DNA of 64,000 nt from Streptosporangium sp. NBC_01756. GTDB lineage: Bacteria > Actinomycetota > Actinomycetes > Streptosporangiales > Streptosporangiaceae. Shown piece after piece: positions 42,272 to 51,104 of the stretch (positions within the stretch are counted from its first letter, which is position 1; every line of letters begins with the position of its first letter). The notes under the pieces are model-generated. The model ran no database searches. It was not told where the DNA came from and saw nothing but the letters and a program-made list of their open reading frames with translations. The position numbers and the translations under genes are program-made. Location: contig NZ_CP109130.1 in assembly GCF_035917975.1 (NCBI RefSeq), positions 4,154,001-4,218,000 on the forward strand. The letters run 5' to 3'.

Positions 42272-43554
42272 CTTCTGCGTGGTCGATCCACCGGTTCCGG
42301 TATCTGTGGGGCGCGGGGGCACTGTCCGGACTCGGGGCTGAGATCGGCGAGCTCGCGCTGCCCTCGCTGGCCCTCATCACCCTTGGCGCGACGGCCGCGG
42401 AGGCGTCATGGGTCAGGGCCGCGATGCTCGCGCCGTTCCTTTTCGTCACGTTGTGGTTCGGCGTCATCGTCGACCGCCGGGCGCGCAGGCCGTTGATGAT
42501 CGGCGCCGACCTCGTACGGGGCGCGGTGCTCGTCATGGTGTGCCTCCTCGCGCTGGGAGGCCGGCTGACGATCCCGCTGCTGGTCGCAGCGACGGCCGTG
42601 CTCGGGACCATGACCGTGCTGTACCAGCTGGCCGACTTCGCCTTCCTGCCGCAGATCGTTCCGGAGCGGCACCTCATCGACGCGAACGCCAAGATCACCG
42701 CGACGCAGTCCGCCCTCCAGATCGCGGGGTCCGGGGTCGGAGGAGTGCTGGTACAGGCGCTCACCGCGCCGATCGCCGTCGTCATGAACGCGCTCGGTTA
42801 CCTCTTGTCGGGACTGCTCATCAGTCGCGTACGGCCGGCGGAGTCCCGGCCGAGCGCACTGGCGCGACGGTCGGCCCTCGCGGAGGCGAAGACCGGCCTG
42901 CGCATGTTGCTCCGGCACCCGATCCTTCGCGCACTCGCCGCCGAGGCCTCGCTCTGGAACCTCGGCAATGAGATCTTCATGCTGGCCCTCGCGGTCCACG
43001 TGCTCAACGCCGCGGCGGCGGGGCCGATGATCCTCGGCCTCATCGTGACCTGCGGCGGAGTGGGCGCCTTCGTCGGCAGCGTGTCCAGTGCCCGGTTGAC
43101 GGCGCGCTACGGGTACGGCCGCTCCCTGCTGATCAGCCTCGTCCTCGGCAACACCGCCCCGCTGCTCGGCGTGCTCGGTGCGGCGCTGGTGCCCGCCGGG
43201 GCGTTCCCGTTCTTGGGCGCCGCCTTCCTGGTTTCGGGGATCGGCATCGGAATCGCGAACTCGCAGTCGACCAGCATCCGGCAGATCGCCGTCGCCGAAG
43301 AGTTCCGGGGCCGTGTGAACGCCGGCTACCGGCTCGCCTCCTGGGGTGCGCTGTCGATCGGCGCCCTGATCGGCGGCGTCCTCACCACGATTCTCGGTCC
43401 GGTCACCGCGGCGATCGCCGGAACGGCGCTGATGGCACTCGCGACACTGCCCGTCGCGCTCTCCCCGGCCCGGCATGTCCGCACGATCGAGGAGGTCGCC
43501 CCCCGGCGGGCCGAATGCGGCGACGTACTCGCGGCCGAGCCCCGCCCGCGCTAG
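42259..43554 (+). CDS. MFS transporter (EntS-like exporter)
   Basis: 431 residues, 12 hydrophobic helices. Sequence style FRYLWGAGALSGLGAEIGELALPSLALI, the loop WFGVIVDRRARRPLMIGADLVRG (motif A region) and the second-half RQIAVAEEFRGRVNAGYRLASWG match the MFS subfamily of EntS/macrolide-type exporters. ATG 42259 fits the first helix; no ribosome site is visible, and the GGTTA site overlaps the start. Probably regulated by the divergent CGNR protein. Confidence 0.88.
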   Translation: MTTVTSAWSIHRFRYLWGAGALSGLGAEIGELALPSLALITLGATAAEASWVRAAMLAPFLFVTLWFGVIVDRRARRPLMIGADLVRGAVLVMVCLLALGGRLTIPLLVAATAVLGTMTVLYQLADFAFLPQIVPERHLIDANAKITATQSALQIAGSGVGGVLVQALTAPIAVVMNALGYLLSGLLISRVRPAESRPSALARRSALAEAKTGLRMLLRHPILRALAAEASLWNLGNEIFMLALAVHVLNAAAAGPMILGLIVTCGGVGAFVGSVSSARLTARYGYGRSLLISLVLGNTAPLLGVLGAALVPAGAFPFLGAAFLVSGIGIGIANSQSTSIRQIAVAEEFRGRVNAGYRLASWGALSIGALIGGVLTTILGPVTAAIAGTALMALATLPVALSPARHVRTIEEVAPRRAECGDVLAAEPRPR

Positions 43555-43680
43555 GTCCTCTGCAGGGTCCGGGATTCGGTGAGCATCGGCTCCTGCGGAA
43601 ACACCAAAAATCCGGGGAAGGTGAGCACCCGGATCTCCCCGGCCGATGAGTAATCGGCCTGGTTCGAGCCTCGACTCTGG
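43555..43680. other. Short gap after the MFS gene
   Basis: About 125 bp with no gene seen; base composition starts to become less G+C rich here. Confidence 0.4.
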
Positions 43681-43800
43681 TTACTTGGCGTGTGCTTCCA
43701 GAAGCCTCAGAAGGTGTCGTGCTTCGCTAAGAAAAGCGTGCCCGGCCTCGGTAGGCGCCACGGGTCGAACCCGTTTGATGTTGGCGAAGCCGGACAAACC
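43681..43800 (-). pseudogene. LysR-type regulator fragment
   Basis: The last 35 codons before a TAA stop read FANIKRVRPVAPTEAGHAF and then LSEARHLLRLLEAHAK, which matches the end of the LysR winged helix (F-x-R-x-x-R-x-V-x-L-T-E-A-G-x-x-F-L-x-E-A-R-x-L-L). The recognition helices upstream and the whole effector domain downstream are missing, so only a scrap remains. Confidence 0.45.
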
Positions 43801-43835
43801 GTGTCCGTAAATCTTGTCACCAGGGTGTTCGGCTG

Positions 43836-44396
43836 GTGAGAAGATCGGGGGTGCTCCGAATAGTAAGCGCAGTACTCGCAAGATTACCGGAACCGCTGCA
43901 CGCACTTGCGCTGAAGCACCGTGAACCACTGAAGTTCGCGGCGGTGGGTGGAACAGCGTTCTTAGTGGACAACACGGTGTTCTACGGGATGAAGCTGACT
44001 ATTTTGGAGCCGAAGCCGGTGACCGCGAAGATCATCGCGGTGCTCGTGGCGACGATCGTGTCCTACGTGTTGAACCGCGAATGGTCGTTCCGGACCAGGG
44101 GCGGCCGCGAGCGCCGTCACGAGGCGGCGCTGTTCTTCCTGGTCAGTGGCATCGGTCTAGTGCTCAGCTCCGCGCCGCTATGGATCTCCCGGTACGTATT
44201 TCGCCTGGAGACCCCGGATGTGAGCCGGGCGACCCAGGAGATCGCCGACTTCATGAGCGCGCAGATCATCGGCACGCTGATCGCCATGGTCTTCCGCTTC
44301 TGGGCGCTTCGGAAGTGGGTCTTCCCCGACGAGAAGTCCCAGTCCGGCAGCGTGCGACTGGCTCCCACTCCCGATTCCACGGACGAGGCGGCTTGA
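43836..44396 (+). CDS. GtrA-family membrane protein
   Basis: 186 residues with four membrane helices (about 33-55, 62-85, 95-120, 132-155). FAAVGGTAFLVDNTVFYGM, VLVATIVSYVLNREWSFR and AMVFRFWALRKWVF are the GtrA signatures; such proteins flip lipid-linked sugars for cell-wall glycosylation. It contains a TTA leucine codon (in AFLVDN) and lies in a less G+C-rich patch next to a LysR scrap, suggesting recent arrival or relaxed selection. GTG 43836 or GTG 43851 are possible starts. Confidence 0.88.
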   Translation: MRRSGVLRIVSAVLARLPEPLHALALKHREPLKFAAVGGTAFLVDNTVFYGMKLTILEPKPVTAKIIAVLVATIVSYVLNREWSFRTRGGRERRHEAALFFLVSGIGLVLSSAPLWISRYVFRLETPDVSRATQEIADFMSAQIIGTLIAMVFRFWALRKWVFPDEKSQSGSVRLAPTPDSTDEAA

Positions 44397-44598
44397 TGGC
44401 AGCCAATCCAGAAGCCGTTCCGGCGGTTGGACTGCTTCATCCCGCTGCTGCGCCCCAGGAGCTCGGTCCCGCGGATGACCGCCGAACGGATGGCGAACAA
44501 AAGTCTCGTAAGTCCGACATCACGGAGTGTTATCAAAGCTCATGATCAGCCGCACTTGCTCACGGAATCGCGGATCCCACATCCTCGCCGGCACGGAC
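44397..44598. other. Gap between GtrA and dnaB
   Basis: About 200 bp, convergent ends. No convincing gene or hairpin; composition stays lower in G+C than the dnaB gene. Confidence 0.45.
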
Positions 44599-45954
44599 CT
44601 AATGGGGGGCCATGTCGACGAAGCGGCTGTAATGGCCCTGGAAGGCCACGGTGACCGTGGCGGTGGGGCCGTTACGGTGCTTGGCCACGATCAGGTCGGC
44701 CTCGCCCGCTCGGGGTGATTCGCGCTCGTACGCATCTTCCCGGTGGAGAAGAATGACCATGTCGGCATCCTGCTCGATGCTGCCCGATTCGCGGAGGTCG
44801 CTGACCATGGGGCGCTTGTCGGTCCGCTGCTCGGGGCCACGGTTGAGCTGGGAGATCGCGATGACCGGGACCTCCAGCTCCTTGGCGAGGAGTTTGATGG
44901 CCCGGGAGATCTCGGAGACCTCGTTCTGACGGCTCTCGGTCTTCTTCGGCGAGGACATCAGCTGCAGGTAGTCGATGATGACGAAGCGCAGGTCGTTGCG
45001 CTGTTTGAGACGACGGCACTTGGCCCGGATCTCCATCATCGACATGTTGGGCGAGTCGTCGATGAACAGCGGCGCCTCGGCCACCTCGCCCATCCGCCGG
45101 GCCAGCTTGGCCCAGTCCTCGTCGGTCATCGTGCCCGACCGCATGTTGTGCAGTGCCACCCTGGCCTCGGCGGACAGCAGACGCATCGTGATCTCATTAC
45201 GGGACATTTCAAGCGAGAACACGACAGTCGTCATACCGTGCTTGATAGCGGCAGATCTGGCGAAATCCAGTCCCAAAGTGGATTTTCCGATGGCCGGGCG
45301 GGCGGCCACGACGATCATCTGGCCGGGGTGGAGGCCGTTGGTGAGGGCGTCGAGGTCCTGGAAGCCGGTGGGGACGCCGACCATCTGGCCGCCGCGGCCG
45401 CCGATGGCCTCCAGCTCGTCGAGGGCACCCGGCATGATGTCGGCCAGCGGGATGTAGTCCTCGGAGGTGCGGCGCTCGGTGACCTTGTAGATCTCGGCCT
45501 GCGCGCGGTCGACGAGCTCGTCGACCTCCTCGTCCTGCCCGCCGTAGCCGAAGGAGACGATGCGGGTGCCGGCCTCGATCAGCCGCCGGAGGATGGCCTG
45601 CTCGCGGACGATCCTGGCGTAGTAGCCGGCGTTCGCGGCGGTGGGCACGACGGCGGTCAGCGTGTGGAGGTAGGCGCCGCCGCCGACCCGGGCGACCTCG
45701 CCGCGCTTCTGCAGCTCGTCGAAGATGGTGACGGCGTCGGCGGGGTCGCCGCGTCCGTAGAGGTCGGTGATGATGTCGTAGATGATCTGGTGGGCCGGGC
45801 GGTAGAAGTCGTCGGACCGCACGATCTCGACGACATCGGCGATGGCGTCCTTGGACAGCAGCATGCCGCCGAGGACGGACTGCTCGGCCTCGATGTTGTT
45901 CGGTGGGGTGCGCTCGAATCCCGGCTCAAACACCGGTGGCTCCGCGATGCTCAC
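44599..45954 (-). CDS. dnaB: Replicative DNA helicase
   Basis: 451 residues, normal for an intein-free DnaB. The N-terminal primase-interacting domain (NNIEAEQSVLGGMLLS) and RecA-like domain with Walker A ARPAIGKSTLGLD, Walker B VIIDYLQLM and the GSIEQDADMVILLHR element are all present. It unwinds DNA at the fork as a hexamer. The Walker A site, a common intein insertion point, is uninterrupted. A dense group of DnaA-like boxes lies between its start and the divergent MATE gene. Confidence 0.97.
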   Translation of the reverse strand: MSIAEPPVFEPGFERTPPNNIEAEQSVLGGMLLSKDAIADVVEIVRSDDFYRPAHQIIYDIITDLYGRGDPADAVTIFDELQKRGEVARVGGGAYLHTLTAVVPTAANAGYYARIVREQAILRRLIEAGTRIVSFGYGGQDEEVDELVDRAQAEIYKVTERRTSEDYIPLADIMPGALDELEAIGGRGGQMVGVPTGFQDLDALTNGLHPGQMIVVAARPAIGKSTLGLDFARSAAIKHGMTTVVFSLEMSRNEITMRLLSAEARVALHNMRSGTMTDEDWAKLARRMGEVAEAPLFIDDSPNMSMMEIRAKCRRLKQRNDLRFVIIDYLQLMSSPKKTESRQNEVSEISRAIKLLAKELEVPVIAISQLNRGPEQRTDKRPMVSDLRESGSIEQDADMVILLHREDAYERESPRAGEADLIVAKHRNGPTATVTVAFQGHYSRFVDMAPH

Positions 45955-46051
45955 CGCCCACCCCCTCTTTCGAACACAGTTGCGCTATCCCCATTTGTAG
46001 CCGACCAGTCTGACAGTTTCGCCGCTCTCCGGACCATGTGGCAACGCGGCC

Positions 46052-46191
46052 TGTAGACAAGGGTGTGGATAAGGTAGGGGGTTCTTCCCCAGATGTGGGG
46101 ACACCCTGTGGACATACCTGTGGACAACTCTTTTCCACAGACCGGAAAGACCGTCTGACCAGCGAAATCTTTATCCACTGCCTGTGGAGAA
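46052..46191. promoter_or_regulatory. Dense cluster of DnaA-box-like sites upstream of dnaB
   Basis: Seven sites in 140 bp: TGTAGACAA 46052, TGTGGATAA 46064-46072 (perfect), TGTGGACAT 46107, TGTGGACAA 46119, TTTTCCACA 46131, TTATCCACT 46171 and TGTGGAGAA 46183-46191. The last two form an inverted pair with a GCC spacer, as at 2446 and 52722. The surrounding region 45955-46265 has no gene. Dense box clusters are typical of replication origins or DnaA-regulated promoters. Confidence 0.65.
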
Positions 46192-46265
46192 AAGAAAGTT
46201 GGGGCGACACGCCGAGACTCTCCTCACATGGCACGCCCTGTCCAGGTGATCCTTTTTGGAGTCGC

Positions 46266-46310
46266 GCTGGGGGTAAGAGGCACAATAGATCCGTGCCTCT
46301 TACCCCCAGC
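46266..46310. promoter_or_regulatory. 18-bp-arm perfect palindrome over the MATE start codon
   Basis: Left arm GCTGGGGGTAAGAGGCAC (46266-46283) and right arm 46293-46310, separated by 9 bp (AATAGATCC). The right arm begins with the GTG start codon and covers the first six codons. The spacer with its left flank, CACAATAGAT, resembles a -10 element. Confidence 0.75.
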
Positions 46311-47603
46311 ACCGCTCGCGACCACGACAGGCAGATCCTCCGGCTGGCCGTACCGGCCTTCGGAGCGCTCGTCGCCGAGCCGCTGTTCCTGTTGACCGAC
46401 ACCGTCATCGTCAGCCACCTGCCGGCGCCGGCGCTCGGCGCGCTGGGAGTGGCGAGCACCGTGCTGAGCGTTCTGGTGGGGCTGTGCGTGTTCCTGGCCT
46501 ACGGGACGACGGCGGCGGTGGCTCGGCAGATCGGTGCGGGAAACACCCGGCGGGCGATCCAGCAGGGGGTGGACGGCCTCTGGCTGGCGGTCGGGGTCGG
46601 GCTGGCGGCCATCGCGGTGGTGTGGCCGCTCGCGCCCTTCCTCGTCCAGGTGATCGGTGCCGAGGGTGAGCTCGCCCGGCAGGCGGTGACCTACCTGAGG
46701 ATCAGCCTGCTGGGCGTTCCGGCCATGCTGCTCGTCCTGGCCGGAACCGGTGTGCTGCGCGGCATGCAGGACACCGCGACCCCACTGCTGGTCTCCGTCG
46801 GGTCGTTCGCGCTCAACGCACTGCTCAACCTCGCGTTCGTGCTGGGCCTGGGCTGGGGCATCGCAGGCTCGGCCTGGGGCACGGTGCTGGCCCAGTCGCT
46901 CGCCGCCGCGGTCTATCTCGTCCTGGTGTTCGGGCGGCACCGGGCACGGCTCCGGCCCGATCTGCCGGGCATCCGGGCGGCGGGCTCGGCCGGGATCGCC
47001 CTGATCATCCGTACGGCGTGCATGCAACTGGTGCTGACCGTCGCCGCGACCGTGGCCACCCGCATGGGGGACCACCAGATCGAGGCTCACACGGTCGCCC
47101 TGCGGATCTGGACCCTGCTCGCCTTCGCGCTGGACGCCATCGCCATCGCCGGACAGGCCATCACCGGTCGCACCCTGGGCTCCGGTGACGTGGCGGGGAC
47201 CCGGGCGGCGACCCTGCGGATGGTCATATGGGGGATCGGCTCGGGGGCGGTGTTCGGGCTCGTGGTGATCGTGGCCAGGCCGTTCGTCCCCGCGCTGTTC
47301 GACGTCGGCCCGGCGGTGGCCGGGCCGTTGCTCGACCTGCTCTGGGTGATAGCGCTCCTGCAGCCGATGGCGGGGGTGGTGTTCGTGCTGGACGGAGTGC
47401 TGATCGGCGCCGGTGACCAGCGCTACCTCGCCTGGGCGGCGCTGTGGACGACCCTCGCCTACCTGCCCGCGGTGCTCCTGGTGATCGTCGCCGGGAGCGG
47501 CCTGGTGGCGCTCTGGCTGGCGCTCGGGGTGTGGATGGCGGCCCGGTTGGTCACGTTGGGACTGCGCGCGTACGGCGGTACGTGGCTGGTGATCGGTGCG
47601 TGA
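46293..47603 (+). CDS. MATE-family efflux transporter (DinF-like)
   Basis: 436 residues, 12 hydrophobic helices, matching the DinF-like MATE branch (RQILRLAVPAFGALVAEPLFLLTDTVIVSHL start; second half with IEAHTVALRIWTLLAFALDAIAIAGQAITG). It would export cationic drugs or metabolites using an ion gradient. GTG 46293 is the family-consistent start; it has no ribosome site and directly follows a -10-like CACAATAGAT, so leaderless initiation is likely. The start lies within a perfect palindrome. Confidence 0.88.
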   Translation: MPLTPSTARDHDRQILRLAVPAFGALVAEPLFLLTDTVIVSHLPAPALGALGVASTVLSVLVGLCVFLAYGTTAAVARQIGAGNTRRAIQQGVDGLWLAVGVGLAAIAVVWPLAPFLVQVIGAEGELARQAVTYLRISLLGVPAMLLVLAGTGVLRGMQDTATPLLVSVGSFALNALLNLAFVLGLGWGIAGSAWGTVLAQSLAAAVYLVLVFGRHRARLRPDLPGIRAAGSAGIALIIRTACMQLVLTVAATVATRMGDHQIEAHTVALRIWTLLAFALDAIAIAGQAITGRTLGSGDVAGTRAATLRMVIWGIGSGAVFGLVVIVARPFVPALFDVGPAVAGPLLDLLWVIALLQPMAGVVFVLDGVLIGAGDQRYLAWAALWTTLAYLPAVLLVIVAGSGLVALWLALGVWMAARLVTLGLRAYGGTWLVIGA

Positions 47604-47662
47604 CCAGGCGGTGTCCACCACGTAATCGGCTACCTCTTGTACGGCGCAACCCCCTGCGTCAC

Positions 47663-47671
47663 TGTGGACAA
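47663..47671. promoter_or_regulatory. Single DnaA-box-like site
   Basis: TGTGGACAA (one mismatch) in the 111-bp gap between the MATE and APC permease genes. Confidence 0.35.
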
Positions 47672-47714
47672 GTCCGGCAATACGGGTGTTTCACCCCCAT
47701 GATTGGGTCGCGCC

Positions 47715-49259
47715 ATGCCCAAAGGCACATCTCTGTCCATCGTGCGCCGCCTGCCACCGAGTGAGGCCACCGAACGGTGGACCGGCGCGCGCCATGGACT
47801 ACCCAAGGCCTACGGCCGCATGGACCTCATCGTGCTGGGCGTCGGCGTCATGATCGGTGCGGGCATCTTCAGCATCGCCGGCCGCCAGGCGGCCACCATG
47901 GCCGGACCCGGCGTGATCCTCTCCTTCATGGTCGCCGGGATCACCAGTCTGCTCGTCGCCTTCTGCTTCGCGGAACTGTCGTCGGCGATGCCAGCCTCGG
48001 GCAGCGCGTACACCTTCACCTACGTCATCTTCGGCGAGGTGTGGGCATGGCTCGTCGGCTGGGCCCTGCTGGTGGAGTTCCTGCTGGCCGCGGCGGTGGT
48101 GGCCCGCGCCTGGTCCCTCTACGCCGCCCAGTTGCTCGCCGACCTCGACATCCGTCTGCCCCGCCCGCTGGCCGCCGTCACCGGCCAGGCCGAGGGGTTC
48201 GACCTGTTCGCACTGTTGATCCTGGTACTGCTGACGGCCGTGGTGGCACTGGGCGCCCGGATCGGCCTGCGGACTCTGTGGATCATCGTGATCGCCAAGC
48301 TGTTGGCCGTCGGCGCGGTCATCGTGGTGGGCGCCACCCACTTCGACCAGCGGAACCTCTCGGCCATCCCGGTGCCGTCCGCTCCCGCCGAGACGGCGGC
48401 GGACACCCTGCACTCGTCACTGCTCGGCATCCTTTTCGGCCAGACGAGCGCGTTCGGCTGGTTCGGCATCTTCGCCGCCTCCGCGGTCATCGCCTTCGCC
48501 TACATCGGGTTCGACGTCGTGGCCACCGCGGCCGAGGAGGCCGAGGACGCCCCCCGATCGGTCCCGCGAGGGATCATCCGCAGTCTGGTGATCACCACTG
48601 TCATCTACCTCGCGGTCGCGGTGGTGATGGTCGGCATGATCTCCTACGACAGGATCGACACCGAGGCTCCGCTCGCCAACGCCTTCCGCCAGGCGGGCGA
48701 GGGCTTCATGGTGCACGTCATCAACATCGGCGCGGTTCTCGGCCTCACCACGGTCATCCTGGTGATGCTCGTCGGCCTGACCCGCGTGATGTTCTCCATG
48801 GCCCGCGACGGGCTGATCCCCCGCTCGCTGGCGAAGATCAATCGGCGCTATCACAGCCCGACCCGGATCACCCTGCTCATCGGCGTTCTGGCGATCCTGC
48901 TGGCCGAGTTCGTGCCGGTGCTCACCCTCGAATCGCTGGTCGTGATCGGCACCCTGTCCGTGTTCATCGCCGTGGCCGCCGGGGTGATCAGAATGCGGCA
49001 GACGATGCCCGACCTGCCCCGGGGCTTCCGCGTCCCGCTCTCCCCCGGCGTGCCGATCGTCTCGATCGCCGCCTGCCTGTGGCTGCTGGTGAACCTCCAG
49101 GTCATCACCTGGCTGTACTTCGGCGCCTGGATGGCCTTCGGCGTGCTGGTCTACCTGGCCTACGGCAGGCGCCACAGCGTGCTCGCCGGGCTCCGGTCAC
49201 CGGCCGGCCCGCCCACCTCCGAACTCCACGGCGAGAACCGTGGCCGGCATCGCCGCTGA
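47715..49259 (+). CDS. APC-superfamily amino acid permease
   Basis: 514 residues, 12 helices. The first helix carries the cationic amino acid transporter-type motif MIGAGIFSIAGRQAA, helix 3 follows ELSSAMPASGSAYTF, and FIGFDVVATAAEEAEDAPRSVPRGI-like sequence marks the loop after helix 6. This places it close to the cationic amino acid transporter (CAT/YfnA) branch; arginine, lysine or a neutral amino acid are possible substrates. ATG 47715 is preferred to TTG 47703. Confidence 0.92.
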   Translation: MPKGTSLSIVRRLPPSEATERWTGARHGLPKAYGRMDLIVLGVGVMIGAGIFSIAGRQAATMAGPGVILSFMVAGITSLLVAFCFAELSSAMPASGSAYTFTYVIFGEVWAWLVGWALLVEFLLAAAVVARAWSLYAAQLLADLDIRLPRPLAAVTGQAEGFDLFALLILVLLTAVVALGARIGLRTLWIIVIAKLLAVGAVIVVGATHFDQRNLSAIPVPSAPAETAADTLHSSLLGILFGQTSAFGWFGIFAASAVIAFAYIGFDVVATAAEEAEDAPRSVPRGIIRSLVITTVIYLAVAVVMVGMISYDRIDTEAPLANAFRQAGEGFMVHVINIGAVLGLTTVILVMLVGLTRVMFSMARDGLIPRSLAKINRRYHSPTRITLLIGVLAILLAEFVPVLTLESLVVIGTLSVFIAVAAGVIRMRQTMPDLPRGFRVPLSPGVPIVSIAACLWLLVNLQVITWLYFGAWMAFGVLVYLAYGRRHSVLAGLRSPAGPPTSELHGENRGRHRR

Positions 49260-49296
49260 GGGGCCGGATCCGGAGGGCACCGGGCCGTCATACCGA

Positions 49297-49328
49297 AAGG
49301 GCTCTTCCCCTGCGGGGGAAGAGCCCTT
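49297..49328. terminator. Bidirectional terminator
   Basis: AAGGGCTCTTCCCC (49297-49310) and its complement (49315-49328), 4-nt loop. It lies between the convergent permease gene and rplI and can end both. Confidence 0.8.
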
Positions 49329-49341
49329 GTCACGCGAGCGG

Positions 49342-49788
49342 TCAGACCGCGACGACCTCGACACCGAGGGCGGCGGAGACCTCCGGGTGCAGCTTGACGC
49401 TGACCTGGTGGGAGCCGAGGCTCTTGATCGCGGGAGCGATCTCGATGCGACGGCGGTCGAGCAGGGGGCCACCGGCGGCCTTGACCGCGTCGGCGACGTC
49501 ACCCGTGGTGATGGAGCCGAAGAGACGACCGGACTCGCCGGCCTTCGTCTTCAGGACCACCTTCAGGGCCTTGAGCTGACCGGCGACTTCCTTGGCGGTG
49601 CCGAGGTCGCGGATCTCGCGGGCGTCACGGGCCTTCTTGATCGAGGCGATCTGCTTCTCGCCGCCACGCGTCCACAGGATCGCGAAGCCACGGGGGAGCA
49701 GGTAGTTGCGGCCGTAGCCGCTCTTGACCTCGACGATGTCGCCGGGGGCGCCGAGGCCGGTGACCTCACTGGTGAGAATGAGCTTCAT
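49342..49788 (-). CDS. rplI: 50S ribosomal protein L9
   Basis: 148 residues: MKLILTSEVTGLGAPGDIVEVKSGYGRNYLLPRGFA is the L9 N-terminal domain in pattern, followed by the long connecting helix and the C-terminal RNA-binding domain. It binds 23S rRNA at the L1 stalk base. Last gene of the rpsF-ssb-rpsR-rplI operon, 13 bp after rpsR. Confidence 0.98.
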   Translation of the reverse strand: MKLILTSEVTGLGAPGDIVEVKSGYGRNYLLPRGFAILWTRGGEKQIASIKKARDAREIRDLGTAKEVAGQLKALKVVLKTKAGESGRLFGSITTGDVADAVKAAGGPLLDRRRIEIAPAIKSLGSHQVSVKLHPEVSAALGVEVVAV

Positions 49789-49801
49789 CTGTCCGACCTC
49801 C

Positions 49802-50038
49802 TTAGCGCGCGGTGCTCATGTACGGCAGGAGCGCCATCTCACGAGCGTTCTTGATAGCGGTCGCCACGTCACGCTGGTGCTGGGTGCAGTTGCCCGTCAC
49901 CCGGCGAGCACGGATCTTGCCGCGGTCGGAAATGAACTTCCGGAGCAGCGCCGTGTCCTTGTAGTCGACGTAGGAGATCTTGTCATGGCAGAACAGGCAA
50001 ACCTTCTTCTTAGGCTTGCGCAGTGCCGGCTTGGCCAT
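49802..50038 (-). CDS. rpsR: 30S ribosomal protein S18 (zinc-type)
   Basis: 78 residues with CxxC (CLFCHDK, C14/C17) and the later GNCTQHQ Cys, so it is the cysteine-containing, zinc-binding form; actinobacteria often also carry a Cys-free paralogue induced by zinc shortage. [31 protein letters not shown] is the RNA-binding core in pattern. Pairs with S6 on the 30S platform. Confidence 0.98.
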   Translation of the reverse strand: MAKPALRKPKKKVCLFCHDKISYVDYKDTALLRKFISDRGKIRARRVTGNCTQHQRDVATAIKNAREMALLPYMSTAR

Positions 50039-50102
50039 CGTGGTGCTCCTTTCAGAGCCCCGCCGCGAGGCGGGAATGGTCGCTGCGGATATGGACTGGT
50101 GT

Positions 50103-50136
50103 GGGGATGCGATCCCCGGCCGCCCCGAAGGGCGGC
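50103..50136 (-). other. Tandem hairpins between ssb and rpsR
   Basis: GGGGAT-GCG-ATCCCC is followed by GCCGCCC-CGAA-GGGCGGC (50119-50136) in the 133-bp ssb-rpsR gap. They may attenuate transcription or process the operon mRNA. Confidence 0.4.
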
Positions 50137-50171
50137 TGCCTGGACCCCGGGTCTAGGAGGACCGGGAAGGC

Positions 50172-50738
50172 CTAGAAGGGCGGTTCGTCGCTGAAGTCGC
50201 CGCCACCGAAGTTGCCGCCACCCTGCGGCTGACCGCCGCCGCCACCGAAGTTGTTGCCACCGCCACCGCCGCCGCCGTATCCGCCACCCTGAGGGGCAGC
50301 GGGCGCCGCGGAGGCCCACGGGTCGTTGGCAGGGCCGCCGCCGAAGCCGCCGCCACCGCCGCCACCCTGACGGGTGGTCTTGTTGACCTTGGCGGTCGCG
50401 CTCTTCAGGGAGGGGCCGACCTCGTCGACCTCGACCTCGTAGACCGTGCGCTTCTCGCCTTCCTTGGTCTCGTAAGACCGCTGACGCAGCCGTCCCTGAA
50501 CGATGACCCGCATGCCGCGCTGGAGACTCTCGGCGACGTTCTCCGCCGCCTGCCGCCATACGTTGCAGGTCAGGAACAGGCCTTCGCCGTCCTTCCACTC
50601 GTTGGTCGTCTTGTCGAGGAACCTCGGAGTGGACGCGATGCGGAACCGGGCCACAGCTTGCCCCGTGGGGGTGAACCGCAGCTCCGGGTCGTCGACAAGG
50701 TTGCCGACGATGGTGATCGTGGTGTCGCCTGCTGCCAT
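50172..50738 (-). CDS. ssb: Single-stranded DNA-binding protein
   Basis: 188 residues. The OB-fold occupies residues 1-112 ([30 protein letters not shown] start), then a glycine-rich linker with GGGGG tracts, and the acidic partner-binding tip SDEPPF. Tetramers coat ssDNA and the tip recruits repair and replication proteins. The linker is unusually rich in G/Q, giving a low-complexity DNA sequence. Second gene of the S6 operon. Confidence 0.97.
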   Translation of the reverse strand: MAAGDTTITIVGNLVDDPELRFTPTGQAVARFRIASTPRFLDKTTNEWKDGEGLFLTCNVWRQAAENVAESLQRGMRVIVQGRLRQRSYETKEGEKRTVYEVEVDEVGPSLKSATAKVNKTTRQGGGGGGGFGGGPANDPWASAAPAAPQGGGYGGGGGGGNNFGGGGGQPQGGGNFGGGDFSDEPPF

Positions 50739-50813
50739 GGCTAGCGCTGCCCTTCCTGCGGCTTAGCTGGTTATCGGCTCAGAGTACGGCTGACGTCCGA
50801 CAAAAGCCGGGAG

Positions 50814-51104
50814 TTAGTGCGCGTCCGGGCGAAGGACCTTGGTACGCAGGATGCCCTCGTTGAGGTTCATCTGGCGGTCGAGCTCCTTGACCGTGGCGGG
50901 CTCGGCGGTCAGGTCGATGACGGCGTAGATGCCCTCGGGCTTCTTGGCGATGTCGTAGGACAGCCGGCGACGGCCCCACACGTCGACCTTCTCCACGGTG
51001 CCGCCATCATTGCGGATCACCGTGAGGAACTGGTCGAGGGAAGGGGCCACCGTACGCTCATCGAGCGAAGGGTCGAGAATGACCATCACTTCGTAACGAC
51101 GCAT
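50814..51104 (-). CDS. rpsF: 30S ribosomal protein S6
   Basis: 96 residues: [19 protein letters not shown] start and the strand [23 protein letters not shown] are diagnostic. ATG 51104 has AGGAGG about 11 bp upstream; the frame continues to 51191 without support. First gene of rpsF-ssb-rpsR-rplI. Confidence 0.97.
   Translation of the reverse strand: MRRYEVMVILDPSLDERTVAPSLDQFLTVIRNDGGTVEKVDVWGRRRLSYDIAKKPEGIYAVIDLTAEPATVKELDRQMNLNEGILRTKVLRPDAH

Noticed and set aside
43655-43690. tRNA-like T-arm (GGTTCGAGCCTC)
   Set aside because: The flanking bases do not form a T-stem, and no acceptor or anticodon stem could be built.
44599-45954. Intein in dnaB
   Set aside because: The Walker A region is continuous and total length is normal.
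46052-46191. Calling this region oriC
   Set aside because: Box density is suggestive, but dnaA, the usual dnaN locus and an A+T-rich unwinding element were not seen; left as a DnaA-box cluster.
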